Shown here: one piece after another, positions 24,159-33,078 of the stretch | Numbering within the stretch: position 1 is the first letter of the stretch | How the letters are laid out: each line of letters starts with the position of its first letter | NCBI GenBank assembly: GCA_913050195.1 | Contig: CAJXBJ010000007.1 | Location: 1 to 38,745, forward strand | Direction of reading: 5' to 3' | Length of the DNA: 38,745 nucleotides | DNA from: an uncultured Saprospirales bacterium | Lineage (GTDB): Bacteria > Bacteroidota > Bacteroidia > Chitinophagales > CAJXBJ01 | Position numbers and translations under genes: made by a program | Notes under the pieces: model-generated | What the model was told of the DNA's origin: nothing | The model's database searches: none | What the model saw: only the letters and a program-made list of their open reading frames with translations

Positions 24159-26627
24159 TTGTTTACGTTGAACACACAATATGCTGATATAATTTTAATG
24201 AGTAAGTCCTCTGAGATTTTTACTTATGAAATTCCTACTCACTTAGAAAAGGAAATAAGCGTTGGAATTAGAGTAGAGGTGCCTTTAGGCAGGCGTCGTC
24301 AAATCGGCCTCGTATTAAATACTCACTATAATAAGCCAGAATTTACAACTAGACCTATTATTGATGTAATTGAGGTTTCGCCCTTGGTTAGCGCTAGACA
24401 ATTAGAGTTTTGGGCTTTTTTGGCAGAATACTATATGTGTCCAATAAATAAAATTGTTCAAGCAGCAATTCCTAAAATTCTTAAAGGTGAAGTTAATCGA
24501 TATGTTCAACTATCATCTGGTTTTAATGAAAGTGATGCTCTTATTCGTTATTCTAAATTAAAGGGAAAAAGAGGACAAAATGCGTGGGTATTAGTAAAAA
24601 CACTTTTGAGTAAAGGCAGGTGTGCTATAAAAGATGTAGAGCAACTGTGGTCAAAAAAATCTGTTATTGCTGATTTGAAATTTTTGGAAGCCAGTGGAGA
24701 TATTCTATTTGTTGAAAATCGATCATTTATTGAAACTAGAAATCTTGAAAGTATAATTTATGTCGTCTTACCCAATTCAGAGAATGAATTTGAGGATTTA
24801 TTGAAACAAAATAGGAGAGCAAAAAAGCAAATGGAATTACTTTCTTTGCTCTGGATAGATGGTTGTAAAAGATGGCCTAAAAAGTATTTTATAGAGCATT
24901 TCTCTTGCAGTATTGCAGTGTTTAGTGCTTTAAAGGAAAAAGGGATATTAATTGAAAAAAAAGAAGAACCTAAAGCTGAAATTATTGAGTCTTCTAAAGA
25001 ATTATTGTCTTTAACTGAAGAACAGGCCATTGCTTTAAATTCTATAAAGAATAGTTTTTCTAAAAATAAGAATGTCTTATTAAAGGGGGTTACATCTAGT
25101 GGAAAGACACTTATTTATACATATCTTTTGAAGTCAAGTCTAGAAATGAAAGGCGGGCAATGTTTATACCTACTGCCTGAAATAGCCATTACTACACAAA
25201 TTATTAAATACTTAGAGTTGTATTTTGGTGATAAGGTGCTGATTTATCATTCTAAATTAAATGCTAAAGAGAGAGGGCAGGCTTGGCAGCGTATAGCAAA
25301 TGGAGAGGCATGCGTAGTTTTAGGTGTTAGGTCAAGTGTTTTTTTACCATTTAAAAATTTGAAGCTCATTATTGTGGATGAAGAACATGACTTTTCATAT
25401 AAGCAGCAAGAGCCAGCTCCAAGATATAATGCAAGAGATTGTGCATTAGTTATGGCAAAGTATTTTAAGTCTAATGTGCTTCTTGGCTCAGCAACTCCAT
25501 CATTGGAGTCTTATTTTAATGCGCTCAAAGGAAAGTTCACACTTGTAGAATTAAACAAGCGCTATAGCTCCGTAGCCTTACCAGAAATATATTTGGTTGG
25601 TATTAATCAAATGTTGCGCAAGGGCGAATCTCGTCCAATATTGTCAGATGAACTAAGGAATGCCATGACTAAAAGTTTAATTCGCGGTAAGCAAGTAATT
25701 TTATTTCAAAACAGAAGGGGGTATGTGCCATTATTGAGCTGTACTGACTGTGAGTATATTCCTGTATGCAAACACTGTGACATCACTTTAACCTTTCATA
25801 AGAAGGCTAATATTTTAAAATGTCATTATTGTGGATTTAGTCAAAAAGCGGTTAGCGAATGTATTGAATGCGGATCTCCTAATTTGCGTATGCGTAGTTT
25901 TGGTACTGAGCGTATAGAAGAGTATTTGCAGATTGTTTTTCCGAATTATAGCATTGCTAGAATGGATTTTGATACAACGCAGAGTAAAAATGGACATAAG
26001 CATATTATTCAAGATTTTGAGAATGAAAAAGTTGATATTTTAGTCGGTACTCAAATGCTAACAAAAGGCCTTGATTTTGCAAATGTTGAAATTGTTGGAA
26101 TTCTTAATGCTGAATCATTACTTTATTATCCAGATTTTAGGGCCAATGAGCGAGCGTTTGCTTTGATGAAACAGGTAGCTGGTAGGGCAGGGCGTCGCAA
26201 TGAACGTGGTAAAGTATATATTCAAACTACAGACATTGAAAATGAAGTTTTACAGCATCTATTAATAGACGAGGTTCGTCCATTTATGCATTCAGAACTT
26301 AAGTTTAGAAAACTTTTTCATTATCCACCGTTTTTTAGGCTTATTCGTATAGAGCTAAGAGCTGAAAAGAAAATGCCTATGGAGCAAAAAGCAATTCAGT
26401 TAGCTTATGCATTAACGCAAATTAAAGGAATAGAAATCTTGGGCCCAGAGTCAGCAATTTTATCTAGAGTGAAAGGTTTTTATGGTATACATATATTGAT
26501 TAAAATAGATAAAGCAGTGACTAAAATAAAAAGTGTTAAGAGAGAATTAGCACAAATATTAGATCATAAAGCAAAGGAATATAAAAAAGTTAAAATTCGC
26601 TTGATGATAGATGTGGATCCATTCTAA
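24159..26627 (+). CDS. priA: Primosomal replication restart helicase PriA
   Basis: An 822-residue helicase that reloads the replisome at stalled forks. The N-terminal DNA-binding domain begins near QYADIILMSKSSEIFTYEIP. The Walker A motif is KGVTSSGKTLIY and the DEAH-type box is IIVDEEHDFSYKQQEP. The zinc region has four CxxC pairs: CTDC, CKHC, CHYC, CIEC. Late helicase motifs include GTQMLTKGLDFANVEIVG and QVAGRAGRR. There is no in-frame ATG before the conserved first strand (the first is at codon 14), and a TAA lies directly upstream at 24156. The start is therefore TTG, at 24159 or at 24168. The second fits the near-consensus -7 element at 24154-24161 and would give an almost leaderless mRNA. 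Confidence 0.94.
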   Translation: MFTLNTQYADIILMSKSSEIFTYEIPTHLEKEISVGIRVEVPLGRRRQIGLVLNTHYNKPEFTTRPIIDVIEVSPLVSARQLEFWAFLAEYYMCPINKIVQAAIPKILKGEVNRYVQLSSGFNESDALIRYSKLKGKRGQNAWVLVKTLLSKGRCAIKDVEQLWSKKSVIADLKFLEASGDILFVENRSFIETRNLESIIYVVLPNSENEFEDLLKQNRRAKKQMELLSLLWIDGCKRWPKKYFIEHFSCSIAVFSALKEKGILIEKKEEPKAEIIESSKELLSLTEEQAIALNSIKNSFSKNKNVLLKGVTSSGKTLIYTYLLKSSLEMKGGQCLYLLPEIAITTQIIKYLELYFGDKVLIYHSKLNAKERGQAWQRIANGEACVVLGVRSSVFLPFKNLKLIIVDEEHDFSYKQQEPAPRYNARDCALVMAKYFKSNVLLGSATPSLESYFNALKGKFTLVELNKRYSSVALPEIYLVGINQMLRKGESRPILSDELRNAMTKSLIRGKQVILFQNRRGYVPLLSCTDCEYIPVCKHCDITLTFHKKANILKCHYCGFSQKAVSECIECGSPNLRMRSFGTERIEEYLQIVFPNYSIARMDFDTTQSKNGHKHIIQDFENEKVDILVGTQMLTKGLDFANVEIVGILNAESLLYYPDFRANERAFALMKQVAGRAGRRNERGKVYIQTTDIENEVLQHLLIDEVRPFMHSELKFRKLFHYPPFFRLIRIELRAEKKMPMEQKAIQLAYALTQIKGIEILGPESAILSRVKGFYGIHILIKIDKAVTKIKSVKRELAQILDHKAKEYKKVKIRLMIDVDPF

Positions 26628-26670
26628 AAGATCGAATAATTTCTGTGATTTTTTCACTTATTTTGCAAGC

Positions 26671-28362
26671 ATGGAAAAACAAATTATTGAGTGTGTGCCT
26701 AACTTTAGTGAAGGCAGGGACCTGAATATAATAAAAGAAATCACGAATCAAATAGAAAGTGTTGAGGGAGTTCACTTACTGGATGTTGATCCTGGTCATG
26801 CGACAAATAGAACAGTAGTTACTTTTGTAGGATCTCCAGAAGAAGTGATTGAAGCTGCCTTCATAGCTGTAAAGAAAGCAGCAGAACTTATAGATATGTC
26901 AAAGCATAATGGAGAGCATCCTAGGTTTGGAGCAACTGATGTGTGCCCTTTGGTGCCCATCTCAGGAATCACTATGGAAGAAACGGTTGTTTATGCACGT
27001 AAATTGGCTAAGAGGGTTGGGGAGGAATTAGGGATAAGTGTTTATTGTTATGAGAATGCAGCATATAATGAGGAACGTAAGAATTTAGCCTATTGCCGCT
27101 CAGGAGAATATGAAGGTCTTAAAGAAAAGCTAATGACTGAAGAGTTCAAGCCCGATTTTGGACCATCAATATTGAATGTTAAGTCTGGAGCAACGGCTAT
27201 TGGTGCACGTGATTTTTTAATAGCTTATAATGTCAACCTTAATACGACCTCTACTAGAAGAGCAAATGCGGTAGCTTTTGATGTCCGAGAAAGAGGGCGT
27301 GTTAAAAGAGAGGGTAATAAATTAACTGGTAAGATTATACGTGATTCAGAGGGTAATCCTGAGAATATTCCTGGTTGTTTAAAAGCTGTTAAAGCTATAG
27401 GTTGGTATATTGAAGAATATGGTATAGCCCAAATATCAATGAATTTAACAAATGTTAGTATTACTTCAGTGCATGAAGCCTTTGATGCTGTATGTGAAAA
27501 GGCACAGGCAAGAGGTTTGAGAGTGTCTGGGTCGGAATTGGTAGGTCTTATGCCGCTTAAAACTATTTTGGATGCTGGACGTCATTATTTAAAAAAACAG
27601 GAACGCTCTGTAGGTATTTCCGACAGTGAGATAATCAAAGTTGCTGTCAAATCTATGGGGCTTGATGAGTTAGGCCCTTTTAATCCAAATGAAAAGATTA
27701 TAGAATATAAAATGGCTCAAAATGACTCTAAAGCCTTGGTTGAAATGTCCTTGGAAGCATTTAGTAGAGAAACTGCATCTGAGTCACCAGCACCAGGTGG
27801 AGGATCTATATCAGCATATGTTGGTAGCTTAGGTGCAGCTTTAGGAACGATGGTAGCAAATTTATCTGCGCATAAAAGAGGTTGGGATGATCGATGGGAA
27901 GAGTTTTCAAATTGGGCAGAAAATGGAAAATGTCATCATGAAAACTTATGTGCTCTAGTTGATGAAGATACTAAGGCTTTTAATAAGATAATGGATGCCT
28001 TTGCGTTGCCAAAAAGTAGCGATGAAGAAAAAGCCTTTCGTAAGAAAGCTATAGAAAATGCCACTCGCTATGCGATTGAAATTCCTTTTAGGGTAATGAA
28101 GGCAGCCTTAGGTTCTTTTAAACTAATAAAAGCAATGGCGGAATTTGGAAATCCAAATTCAGTATCAGATGCGGGAGTTGGAGCTTTGTGTGCAAGAGCT
28201 GCTGTAATAGGGGCCTATTTGAATGTTAAAATAAATTCAGCAGATCTAAAAAATGATTCTGAAATTGCTAAAATTCTAGAGGAAAGTGCCTTGATGGTCA
28301 AAGAGGCTAATAAGCTTGAGGCAGAGGTTCTAGATTTGGTTTACAAGACAATGGAAAATTAG
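26671..28362 (+). CDS. ftcD: Bifunctional glutamate formimidoyltransferase / formimidoyl-THF cyclodeaminase
   Basis: A 563-residue fused enzyme. Residues 1 to about 300 match glutamate formimidoyltransferase (IIECVPNFSEGRD, LDVDPGHATNRTVVTFVG, HPRFGATDVCPLVPI), passing the formimino group from formiminoglutamate to tetrahydrofolate in histidine breakdown. About residues 345-560 match the cyclodeaminase (SPAPGGGSISAYVGSLGAALGTMVANL), releasing ammonia. No other hut gene is near, so the rest of the pathway must lie elsewhere. The ORF-track start overlaps priA. ATG 26671 is the family start, and TTATTTTG (26658-26665), a one-mismatch -7 element, sits 5 bases before it. The stop abuts the convergent sugar-transferase stop. 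Confidence 0.95.
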   Translation: MEKQIIECVPNFSEGRDLNIIKEITNQIESVEGVHLLDVDPGHATNRTVVTFVGSPEEVIEAAFIAVKKAAELIDMSKHNGEHPRFGATDVCPLVPISGITMEETVVYARKLAKRVGEELGISVYCYENAAYNEERKNLAYCRSGEYEGLKEKLMTEEFKPDFGPSILNVKSGATAIGARDFLIAYNVNLNTTSTRRANAVAFDVRERGRVKREGNKLTGKIIRDSEGNPENIPGCLKAVKAIGWYIEEYGIAQISMNLTNVSITSVHEAFDAVCEKAQARGLRVSGSELVGLMPLKTILDAGRHYLKKQERSVGISDSEIIKVAVKSMGLDELGPFNPNEKIIEYKMAQNDSKALVEMSLEAFSRETASESPAPGGGSISAYVGSLGAALGTMVANLSAHKRGWDDRWEEFSNWAENGKCHHENLCALVDEDTKAFNKIMDAFALPKSSDEEKAFRKKAIENATRYAIEIPFRVMKAALGSFKLIKAMAEFGNPNSVSDAGVGALCARAAVIGAYLNVKINSADLKNDSEIAKILEESALMVKEANKLEAEVLDLVYKTMEN

Positions 28363-29781
28363 CTATTGTCCCTGCTTTCGTATAACTGTAAATAGAGTAT
28401 AGAACATTATTTTAAAGTCAAGTGCTAAGGACATATTTTCTATATAAAGAATATCAAATTTAAGGCGCTTAAGCATTTGTTTAATATCAGAAGCATACCC
28501 AAATTTAACTTGTCCTAAGGAAGTAATGCCTGGTCGTACTTTATGTAAAAAGCGATAGTGAGGAGCATGCTGAATAATTTGGTCAATATAATATTGTCGT
28601 TCTGGTCTTGGTCCAACTAAGGCCATTTCGCCTATTAATACATTGTAAAACTGTGGTAGCTCATCAAGTCTTAAGGCACGCATTGTTTTACCCCATTTGG
28701 TAATTCGACTATCATTGGTGGAGGCTAAACTAGGCCCTCTAGATTCAGCATTTGTAAACATGGACCTAAACTTTATGATTTTGAAAACCTTACCGCCCTT
28801 ACCAATACGTTCTTGTTTGTAAAATATTGGTCCTTTGGAAGAAAGTTTAACCCTTACAGCTACATAAATAAGTAATGGGAATAGTATGATTAATGCTGAA
28901 ATAGAACCGAATATGTCAATAATCCTTTTTAAAATCTTTTGCCACTTAGGTAATAAGTCTGGATATATTTCAATAAGTGGAGTCCCAAATACATTGTTAA
29001 TTCGGACATGTCCTGACATAATATCAAATAAGTCAGGGGTTATCTTTATTACTACATTGCAATTGGCGAGCTGCAATAGAATATTTTGAAGTTTGGGGTG
29101 CTCCGAGCTTTCAATAGCTATAATAACTTCTTCAATTTCATTTTCTACAATAATATTTTCAATAGCATTACTTTGCCCTAAGCACGTCAATTCATTCTCT
29201 AGTGGGCAAGCTTCGCCATTAATCTTTACAAAGCCTAAAAATTGATGGCCCATTGATGTTGTATTTTGTGCGAGTTCTTGATAGCATTCAAGGGCTTTTT
29301 TACTGCCGCCTAACACAATAGACTTAAATATAATATCTCCCTTTTTTACAAGATTTTTTGAATAGCTGGTTATAGGAATTCTCCATATAAGTAAGGCAAT
29401 AAATTGGATGCTAAATAAAGCAAAGAAGGTATAATAATATGCGGTAAAGTCATAAATGAGATCATCTAGTAAAATGCTAAAGAAAAGCAAAATGCATCCA
29501 GATAGTGTAAGTACAAAAATTCTTTTTAACTCCTTAAACCTTGATTTTCTAAAAACATCTTTATAGGACGAGAAAGTATAGTGTAGAGCCACCCAAAATA
29601 AAGGAATTGTAATGCAGCCAATTTGAAATTTAATATCAGAAAACATGGCCCACCAAACTTCTGAGCTTATGGCTAGTCCTTCAATTTCAACCTTTCTGAA
29701 AAAGAAAAATAGCATCCAACTCAATGCAGAGACTATTAAGTCGCCTAGGGCATAAACATATCTACCTATCCCTCGATTCAT
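28363..29781 (-). CDS. Polyprenyl-phosphate sugar phosphotransferase (WcaJ/PssY-like)
   Basis: A 472-residue membrane enzyme that starts exopolysaccharide or O-antigen-type glycan assembly by moving a sugar phosphate onto undecaprenyl phosphate. Four to five N-terminal membrane spans (about 1-130) are followed by a Rossmann-like CoA-binding-type domain (IIFKSIVLGGSKKALECYQEL, about 145-260). One more span (about 283-305) leads to the catalytic sugar-transferase domain: FYKQERIGKGGKVFKIIKFRSM, LDELPQFYNVLIGEMALVGPRPE, VRPGITSLGQVKFGY. It overlaps the lipoprotein gene by 4 bases (ATGA), so they are coupled. No glycosyltransferases, Wzx or Wzy are beside it, so this is not a full polysaccharide locus. 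Confidence 0.92.
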   Translation of the reverse strand: MNRGIGRYVYALGDLIVSALSWMLFFFFRKVEIEGLAISSEVWWAMFSDIKFQIGCITIPLFWVALHYTFSSYKDVFRKSRFKELKRIFVLTLSGCILLFFSILLDDLIYDFTAYYYTFFALFSIQFIALLIWRIPITSYSKNLVKKGDIIFKSIVLGGSKKALECYQELAQNTTSMGHQFLGFVKINGEACPLENELTCLGQSNAIENIIVENEIEEVIIAIESSEHPKLQNILLQLANCNVVIKITPDLFDIMSGHVRINNVFGTPLIEIYPDLLPKWQKILKRIIDIFGSISALIILFPLLIYVAVRVKLSSKGPIFYKQERIGKGGKVFKIIKFRSMFTNAESRGPSLASTNDSRITKWGKTMRALRLDELPQFYNVLIGEMALVGPRPERQYYIDQIIQHAPHYRFLHKVRPGITSLGQVKFGYASDIKQMLKRLKFDILYIENMSLALDFKIMFYTLFTVIRKQGQ

Positions 29782-30626
29782 TGCTTAAATCCAATTAATT
29801 TAAGGTTGTCAATATATATTTCTCCTTGTGTTTTGTTATTGTCAAGTACACCCCCAATAATTAGTTGATATTCATTGTTAGTATTGCCATAAATTTCAGT
29901 CGAAAGATTAATATATATTTTATTCCAATCTTCTTTATCCACTAAAGTAATTTTATAACGCTTAACCAAAAAACTACCATTGTCAACAAGAATACCTATT
30001 GAAAAATTATTCGAACATTTATAATCCATTTCTAAAAATAAAGTACTTCCTGCATTTGGGATTTGAAAGCTTTCTAATGATCTAATTTCAAACTCGTTAT
30101 AGGTCGTGTCCATGTAAATATAACCAGATGTGCTTCCTTCAAATGATTGCTCATTTTCAATTTTTATAAGGCTTGTATCACCAGAAAATTTTTCAAAACT
30201 GTTTCCAAACTCAAAATCTTCTAAAACATATAATTCTAGGTTCGATGGATCAAAATAGGATACAGTGATATCTAGGCTATCTATTACTCCAGGCCTTAGT
30301 TCCGTGGTTTGTTCACTAAATTTATAAAAAGGGTAGGTGATTCGGGTATTAACTTTACCATTATGTTTTATTCCAGCACCAATAGAAATACCATTACTGT
30401 CTTTTTTTAATACAGGTATTGTAGCAGGTAGGTCATAAACTCCAACCAGTTCACCGGCATGGTATATCCATGCATCTGTGATTTTTGAAGTATTAGGACC
30501 AAGACTATTATTTACAGATAGCTTTATGCTATCAATATAAATGTAACCTGGAATGTCTTCAGCTGGATTTATCCATTCACACGAATAAAATAGAGAACAA
30601 AGAAAGAGAGGGAAAATAAATTTCAT
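29778..30626 (-). CDS. Predicted outer-envelope lipoprotein, function unknown
   Basis: A 282-residue protein. The N-terminus MKFIFPLFLCSLFYSC is a lipoprotein signal with a lipidated Cys at position 16 (FYSC lipobox). The first ~130 residues contain the alternating strands expected of an Ig-like or jelly-roll fold (IDSIKLSVNNSL, ELRPGVIDSLDITVSYFD). The second half (LEDFEFGNSFEKFSGDTSLIKI to GEIYIDNLKLIGF) has the layout of a carbohydrate-binding or concanavalin-like jelly roll. It lies between an oxidoreductase and a sugar transferase, so sugar binding or surface glycan handling is a reasonable inference. I do not recognise the family. Confidence 0.75.
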   Translation of the reverse strand: MKFIFPLFLCSLFYSCEWINPAEDIPGYIYIDSIKLSVNNSLGPNTSKITDAWIYHAGELVGVYDLPATIPVLKKDSNGISIGAGIKHNGKVNTRITYPFYKFSEQTTELRPGVIDSLDITVSYFDPSNLELYVLEDFEFGNSFEKFSGDTSLIKIENEQSFEGSTSGYIYMDTTYNEFEIRSLESFQIPNAGSTLFLEMDYKCSNNFSIGILVDNGSFLVKRYKITLVDKEDWNKIYINLSTEIYGNTNNEYQLIIGGVLDNNKTQGEIYIDNLKLIGFKQ

Positions 30627-30653
30627 TTACAAAACGCTTATACGCCTTGTAAA
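30626..30653. repeat. Inverted repeat next to the lipoprotein start codon
   Basis: TTTACAA (30626-30632) and TTGTAAA (30647-30653) are perfect inverted arms with a 14-base spacer. They lie in the 42-base gap between the oxidoreductase stop and the lipoprotein ATG. It could be an operator or a small RNA hairpin covering the start. No T run follows. Confidence 0.3.
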
Positions 30654-30668
30654 ATTAACTGAAAGTGG

Positions 30669-31646
30669 TCAGACCAACACATTTTTTTCAATATTCTCCA
30701 TTACATCAAGAGCTACTTGCAATGCTCTAAATCCATCTTGCAATGTTGCAATTGGCTCTAGGTCAGACTCAATGCAATGGGCAAATGATTTTAATTCTTC
30801 AAAAATAGCATGGGAATCTTTAATATTAGGCTCACAAAGCTCAATAGTCTTATTGGGATGCTGTGGTTGGAAATTTTGCAGGATTTCTCCCATGTTTTTT
30901 TTCTTGTCAACAAGTTGAAATACTTTGCAACTTCTTTTGCCATAATCTATAGACACATATCGGTGTCTCTGAAATAAGCGCATTTTTTGTACATTTTTGA
31001 AAGCGATTCGGCTAGCTGTCAAATTAGCAACAGCACCGTTGTCAAATTCTAAACGAACATTTGCAATATCAGGACTGCCATTAACAACAGCAACCCCACT
31101 GGTTTTTATACGCTTTACATTTGCCTTTACTATTTTTAAAACAATATCAATATCGTGAATCATTAAATCTTGTATGACGCAAAAATTTGTCATACTTGGA
31201 TCAAAAGGGGAGATGCGGTCAACTTCAATGAACATTGGGTGCTCAATATAGGTGAAAGCAGACATAAAGGCTGGATTAAAGCGTTCTTCATTACCGACCT
31301 GAACTTTAACATTAGCTTCTTGTGCTAAGGACATTAGTCTCTTAGTTTCCTCTAAAGTATATCTGACTGGCTTTTCAATAAAAACATGCTTGGAGCTTTT
31401 TAAAGCAAGTTCTGCTAAAGCATGTGCTGGTAAAATATGGGATACAATATCTACAACATCGATTTGTTCAATAAGTGCTTCAAAACTTTCATATCTAGCT
31501 ATGTTGTATTTATTACTTACTTCAATACAAAGAATAGGGTCTGGATCAAAAAAGCCGATCAGTTCAAAACTGTCCTTGAGGGCAATTATGCTCTCAATAT
31601 GTTTTCGGCTTCGCTTGCAAGCCCCAAAAACCCCAATTTTTTTCAT
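30669..31646 (-). CDS. Gfo/Idh/MocA-family oxidoreductase with degenerate nucleotide-binding loop
   Basis: A 325-residue protein from the chosen ATG (MKKIGVFGACKRSRKHIES). The family lysine motif is intact (Lys92 in VFIEKPVRYT), as are VQVGNEERFNPAF and the IQDLMIHDIDIVLKI region expected for the catalytic His/Asp. The Rossmann loop, normally GxGxxG, reads G8-A-C10-K-R-S13, so the second and third glycines are Cys and Ser. Cofactor binding may therefore be altered. The ORF-track start is a TTG inside the -7 element. ATG 31646 is supported by the family start. It is first in an operon with the lipoprotein and sugar transferase, so sugar-nucleotide or sugar dehydrogenation is the likely context. 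Confidence 0.88.
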   Translation of the reverse strand: MKKIGVFGACKRSRKHIESIIALKDSFELIGFFDPDPILCIEVSNKYNIARYESFEALIEQIDVVDIVSHILPAHALAELALKSSKHVFIEKPVRYTLEETKRLMSLAQEANVKVQVGNEERFNPAFMSAFTYIEHPMFIEVDRISPFDPSMTNFCVIQDLMIHDIDIVLKIVKANVKRIKTSGVAVVNGSPDIANVRLEFDNGAVANLTASRIAFKNVQKMRLFQRHRYVSIDYGKRSCKVFQLVDKKKNMGEILQNFQPQHPNKTIELCEPNIKDSHAIFEELKSFAHCIESDLEPIATLQDGFRALQVALDVMENIEKNVLV

Positions 31647-31670
31647 ATTATTTCTTGAATAAGCTTTGAT

Positions 31671-31678
31671 CAAAATTA
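31671..31678 (-). promoter_or_regulatory. -7 promoter element of the oxidoreductase operon
   Basis: TAATTTTG on the minus strand matches TAnnTTTG exactly, 24 bases before the ATG. Its last three bases are the TTG the ORF track used as a start. Confidence 0.55.
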
Positions 31679-31749
31679 GAAAAAATAAAAAGTGTGAATT
31701 AAGAAAGATATCTACATGTCCTAGACTGTGTACATTGACGCAAGTTTGC

Positions 31750-31757
31750 TAAATTTG
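31750..31757 (+). promoter_or_regulatory. -7 promoter element of mtaB
   Basis: TAAATTTG matches TAnnTTTG exactly and ends 6 bases before the mtaB ATG (31764). It predicts an almost leaderless transcript. It lies inside the ORF-track extension, ruling out the upstream start at 31728. Confidence 0.55.
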
Positions 31758-31763
31758 CATTCC

Positions 31764-33077
31764 ATGTCTTCTACTAAATTTGCTTTTCATACCTTGGGTT
31801 GTAAACTTAACTTTGCTGAATCAACGGCTATTGGTCGCAAGCTTAAGAATGAGGGTTTATTAGAAGTCTCATTTAATGAAAAGTCCGATTTGTATATTAT
31901 TAATTCTTGTTCTGTTACAGAGAATGCAGATAAAGAATGTGCTTATTGGGTTCGTAAGGCTAAGCGGCAGGCACCAGAGTCGAAAGTGTTGGTAATTGGG
32001 TGCTATGCGCAATTAAAACCTAATAGTATTATAAATATACCTGGAGTAGATGCCGTGTTAGGAGCAAATGAAAAATTTAATATTCATTCATGGCTTGATC
32101 GTATTTTAGCCAAAGAAGGAGAATTAGTTGGTGCCTGTGATATTCAAGATGTTGGAGATTTTCATGAGGCTTATTCTCTAGGAGAGCGTACTCGAAGTTT
32201 TCTTAAGGTTCAGGACGGTTGTGATTACAGCTGTGCGTTTTGTACTATTCCTTTGGCAAGGGGAAAGAGTAGAAGTGATAATTTAGAGAACGTGTTGAAT
32301 AATGCCAAGGTATTAGTTGAGAAGGGTGTTAAAGAAATTGTTTTAACAGGAATTAATCTAGGTGATTATGGCAAAGGCCTTTCAGGAGGTAAGGGAAAGG
32401 AATTGAAATTTATTGACTTACTCAAGTCATTAGATCAATTACCAGGATTAGAGAGAGTACGCATTTCATCTATAGAGCCAAACCTACTTGAAGATGACAT
32501 TATTGAATTAGTCTCTGTTTCTAATAATATTGTTCCTCATTTCCATATTCCATTACAGTCGGGTTCAGATCGAATTTTAAAAAAGATGAAGCGCCGGTAT
32601 TTAACTAAGCTGTATAAAAATAGAATAGAAAAAATAAAGAGGCTTATGCCTCATTGCTGTATAGGAGTAGATGTTATTGTTGGATTTCCAGGAGAAGATA
32701 ATGAGGCATTTAAAGAGACTTATCATTTTTTAAAGGACTTGCCAATATCTTACTTGCATGTCTTTACCTATTCGGAAAGAAATAATACAAAGGCTATAGA
32801 AATGGGGGGTGTTGTGCCTAAGTCAATTCGAAAAGAACGAAGCCAAATGTTGCGTATTTTATCCGATAAAAAAAGACGCCAATTTTATGAGGATAGTTTG
32901 AAAAGCAGAAGGCCTATTCTTTTTGAAGATAAAGTTAAAAATGCCTATTTAGAGGGCTGGAGTGATAATTATGTCAAGGTAGTTGCGCCTTATGACAAAG
33001 CATTAATTAATAGCATTGTATACGCTGAGTTAAAAGCTATTGATTCAGAAGGAAGAGTAGAAGCTAATCTAGTATAA
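31764..33077 (+). CDS. mtaB: tRNA t6A37 methylthiotransferase MtaB
   Basis: A 437-residue radical SAM enzyme adding a methylthio group to t6A at position 37 of tRNAs that read ANN codons. The N-terminal UPF0004 domain holds the three cysteines of the auxiliary cluster (TLGCKLNFAES, NSCSVTENADKEC, VIGCYAQLKP). The radical SAM cluster is CDYSCAFC in VQDGCDYSCAFCTIPLARG. A TRAM-like tail ends the protein (LEGWSDNYVKVVAPY). The TLGCKLNF form and the length fit MtaB rather than MiaB or RimO. The ORF-track start is 12 codons too early. The lgt-like gene follows with 1 base between stop and start, so they form an operon. Confidence 0.93.
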   Translation: MSSTKFAFHTLGCKLNFAESTAIGRKLKNEGLLEVSFNEKSDLYIINSCSVTENADKECAYWVRKAKRQAPESKVLVIGCYAQLKPNSIINIPGVDAVLGANEKFNIHSWLDRILAKEGELVGACDIQDVGDFHEAYSLGERTRSFLKVQDGCDYSCAFCTIPLARGKSRSDNLENVLNNAKVLVEKGVKEIVLTGINLGDYGKGLSGGKGKELKFIDLLKSLDQLPGLERVRISSIEPNLLEDDIIELVSVSNNIVPHFHIPLQSGSDRILKKMKRRYLTKLYKNRIEKIKRLMPHCCIGVDVIVGFPGEDNEAFKETYHFLKDLPISYLHVFTYSERNNTKAIEMGGVVPKSIRKERSQMLRILSDKKRRQFYEDSLKSRRPILFEDKVKNAYLEGWSDNYVKVVAPYDKALINSIVYAELKAIDSEGRVEANLV

Positions 33078-33078
33078 T

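Noticed and set aside
26611-26670. N-terminal extension of ftcD overlapping priA
   Set aside because: The extension has no family similarity and overlaps the priA end. ATG 26671 matches the normal enzyme start and sits just after a near -7 element.
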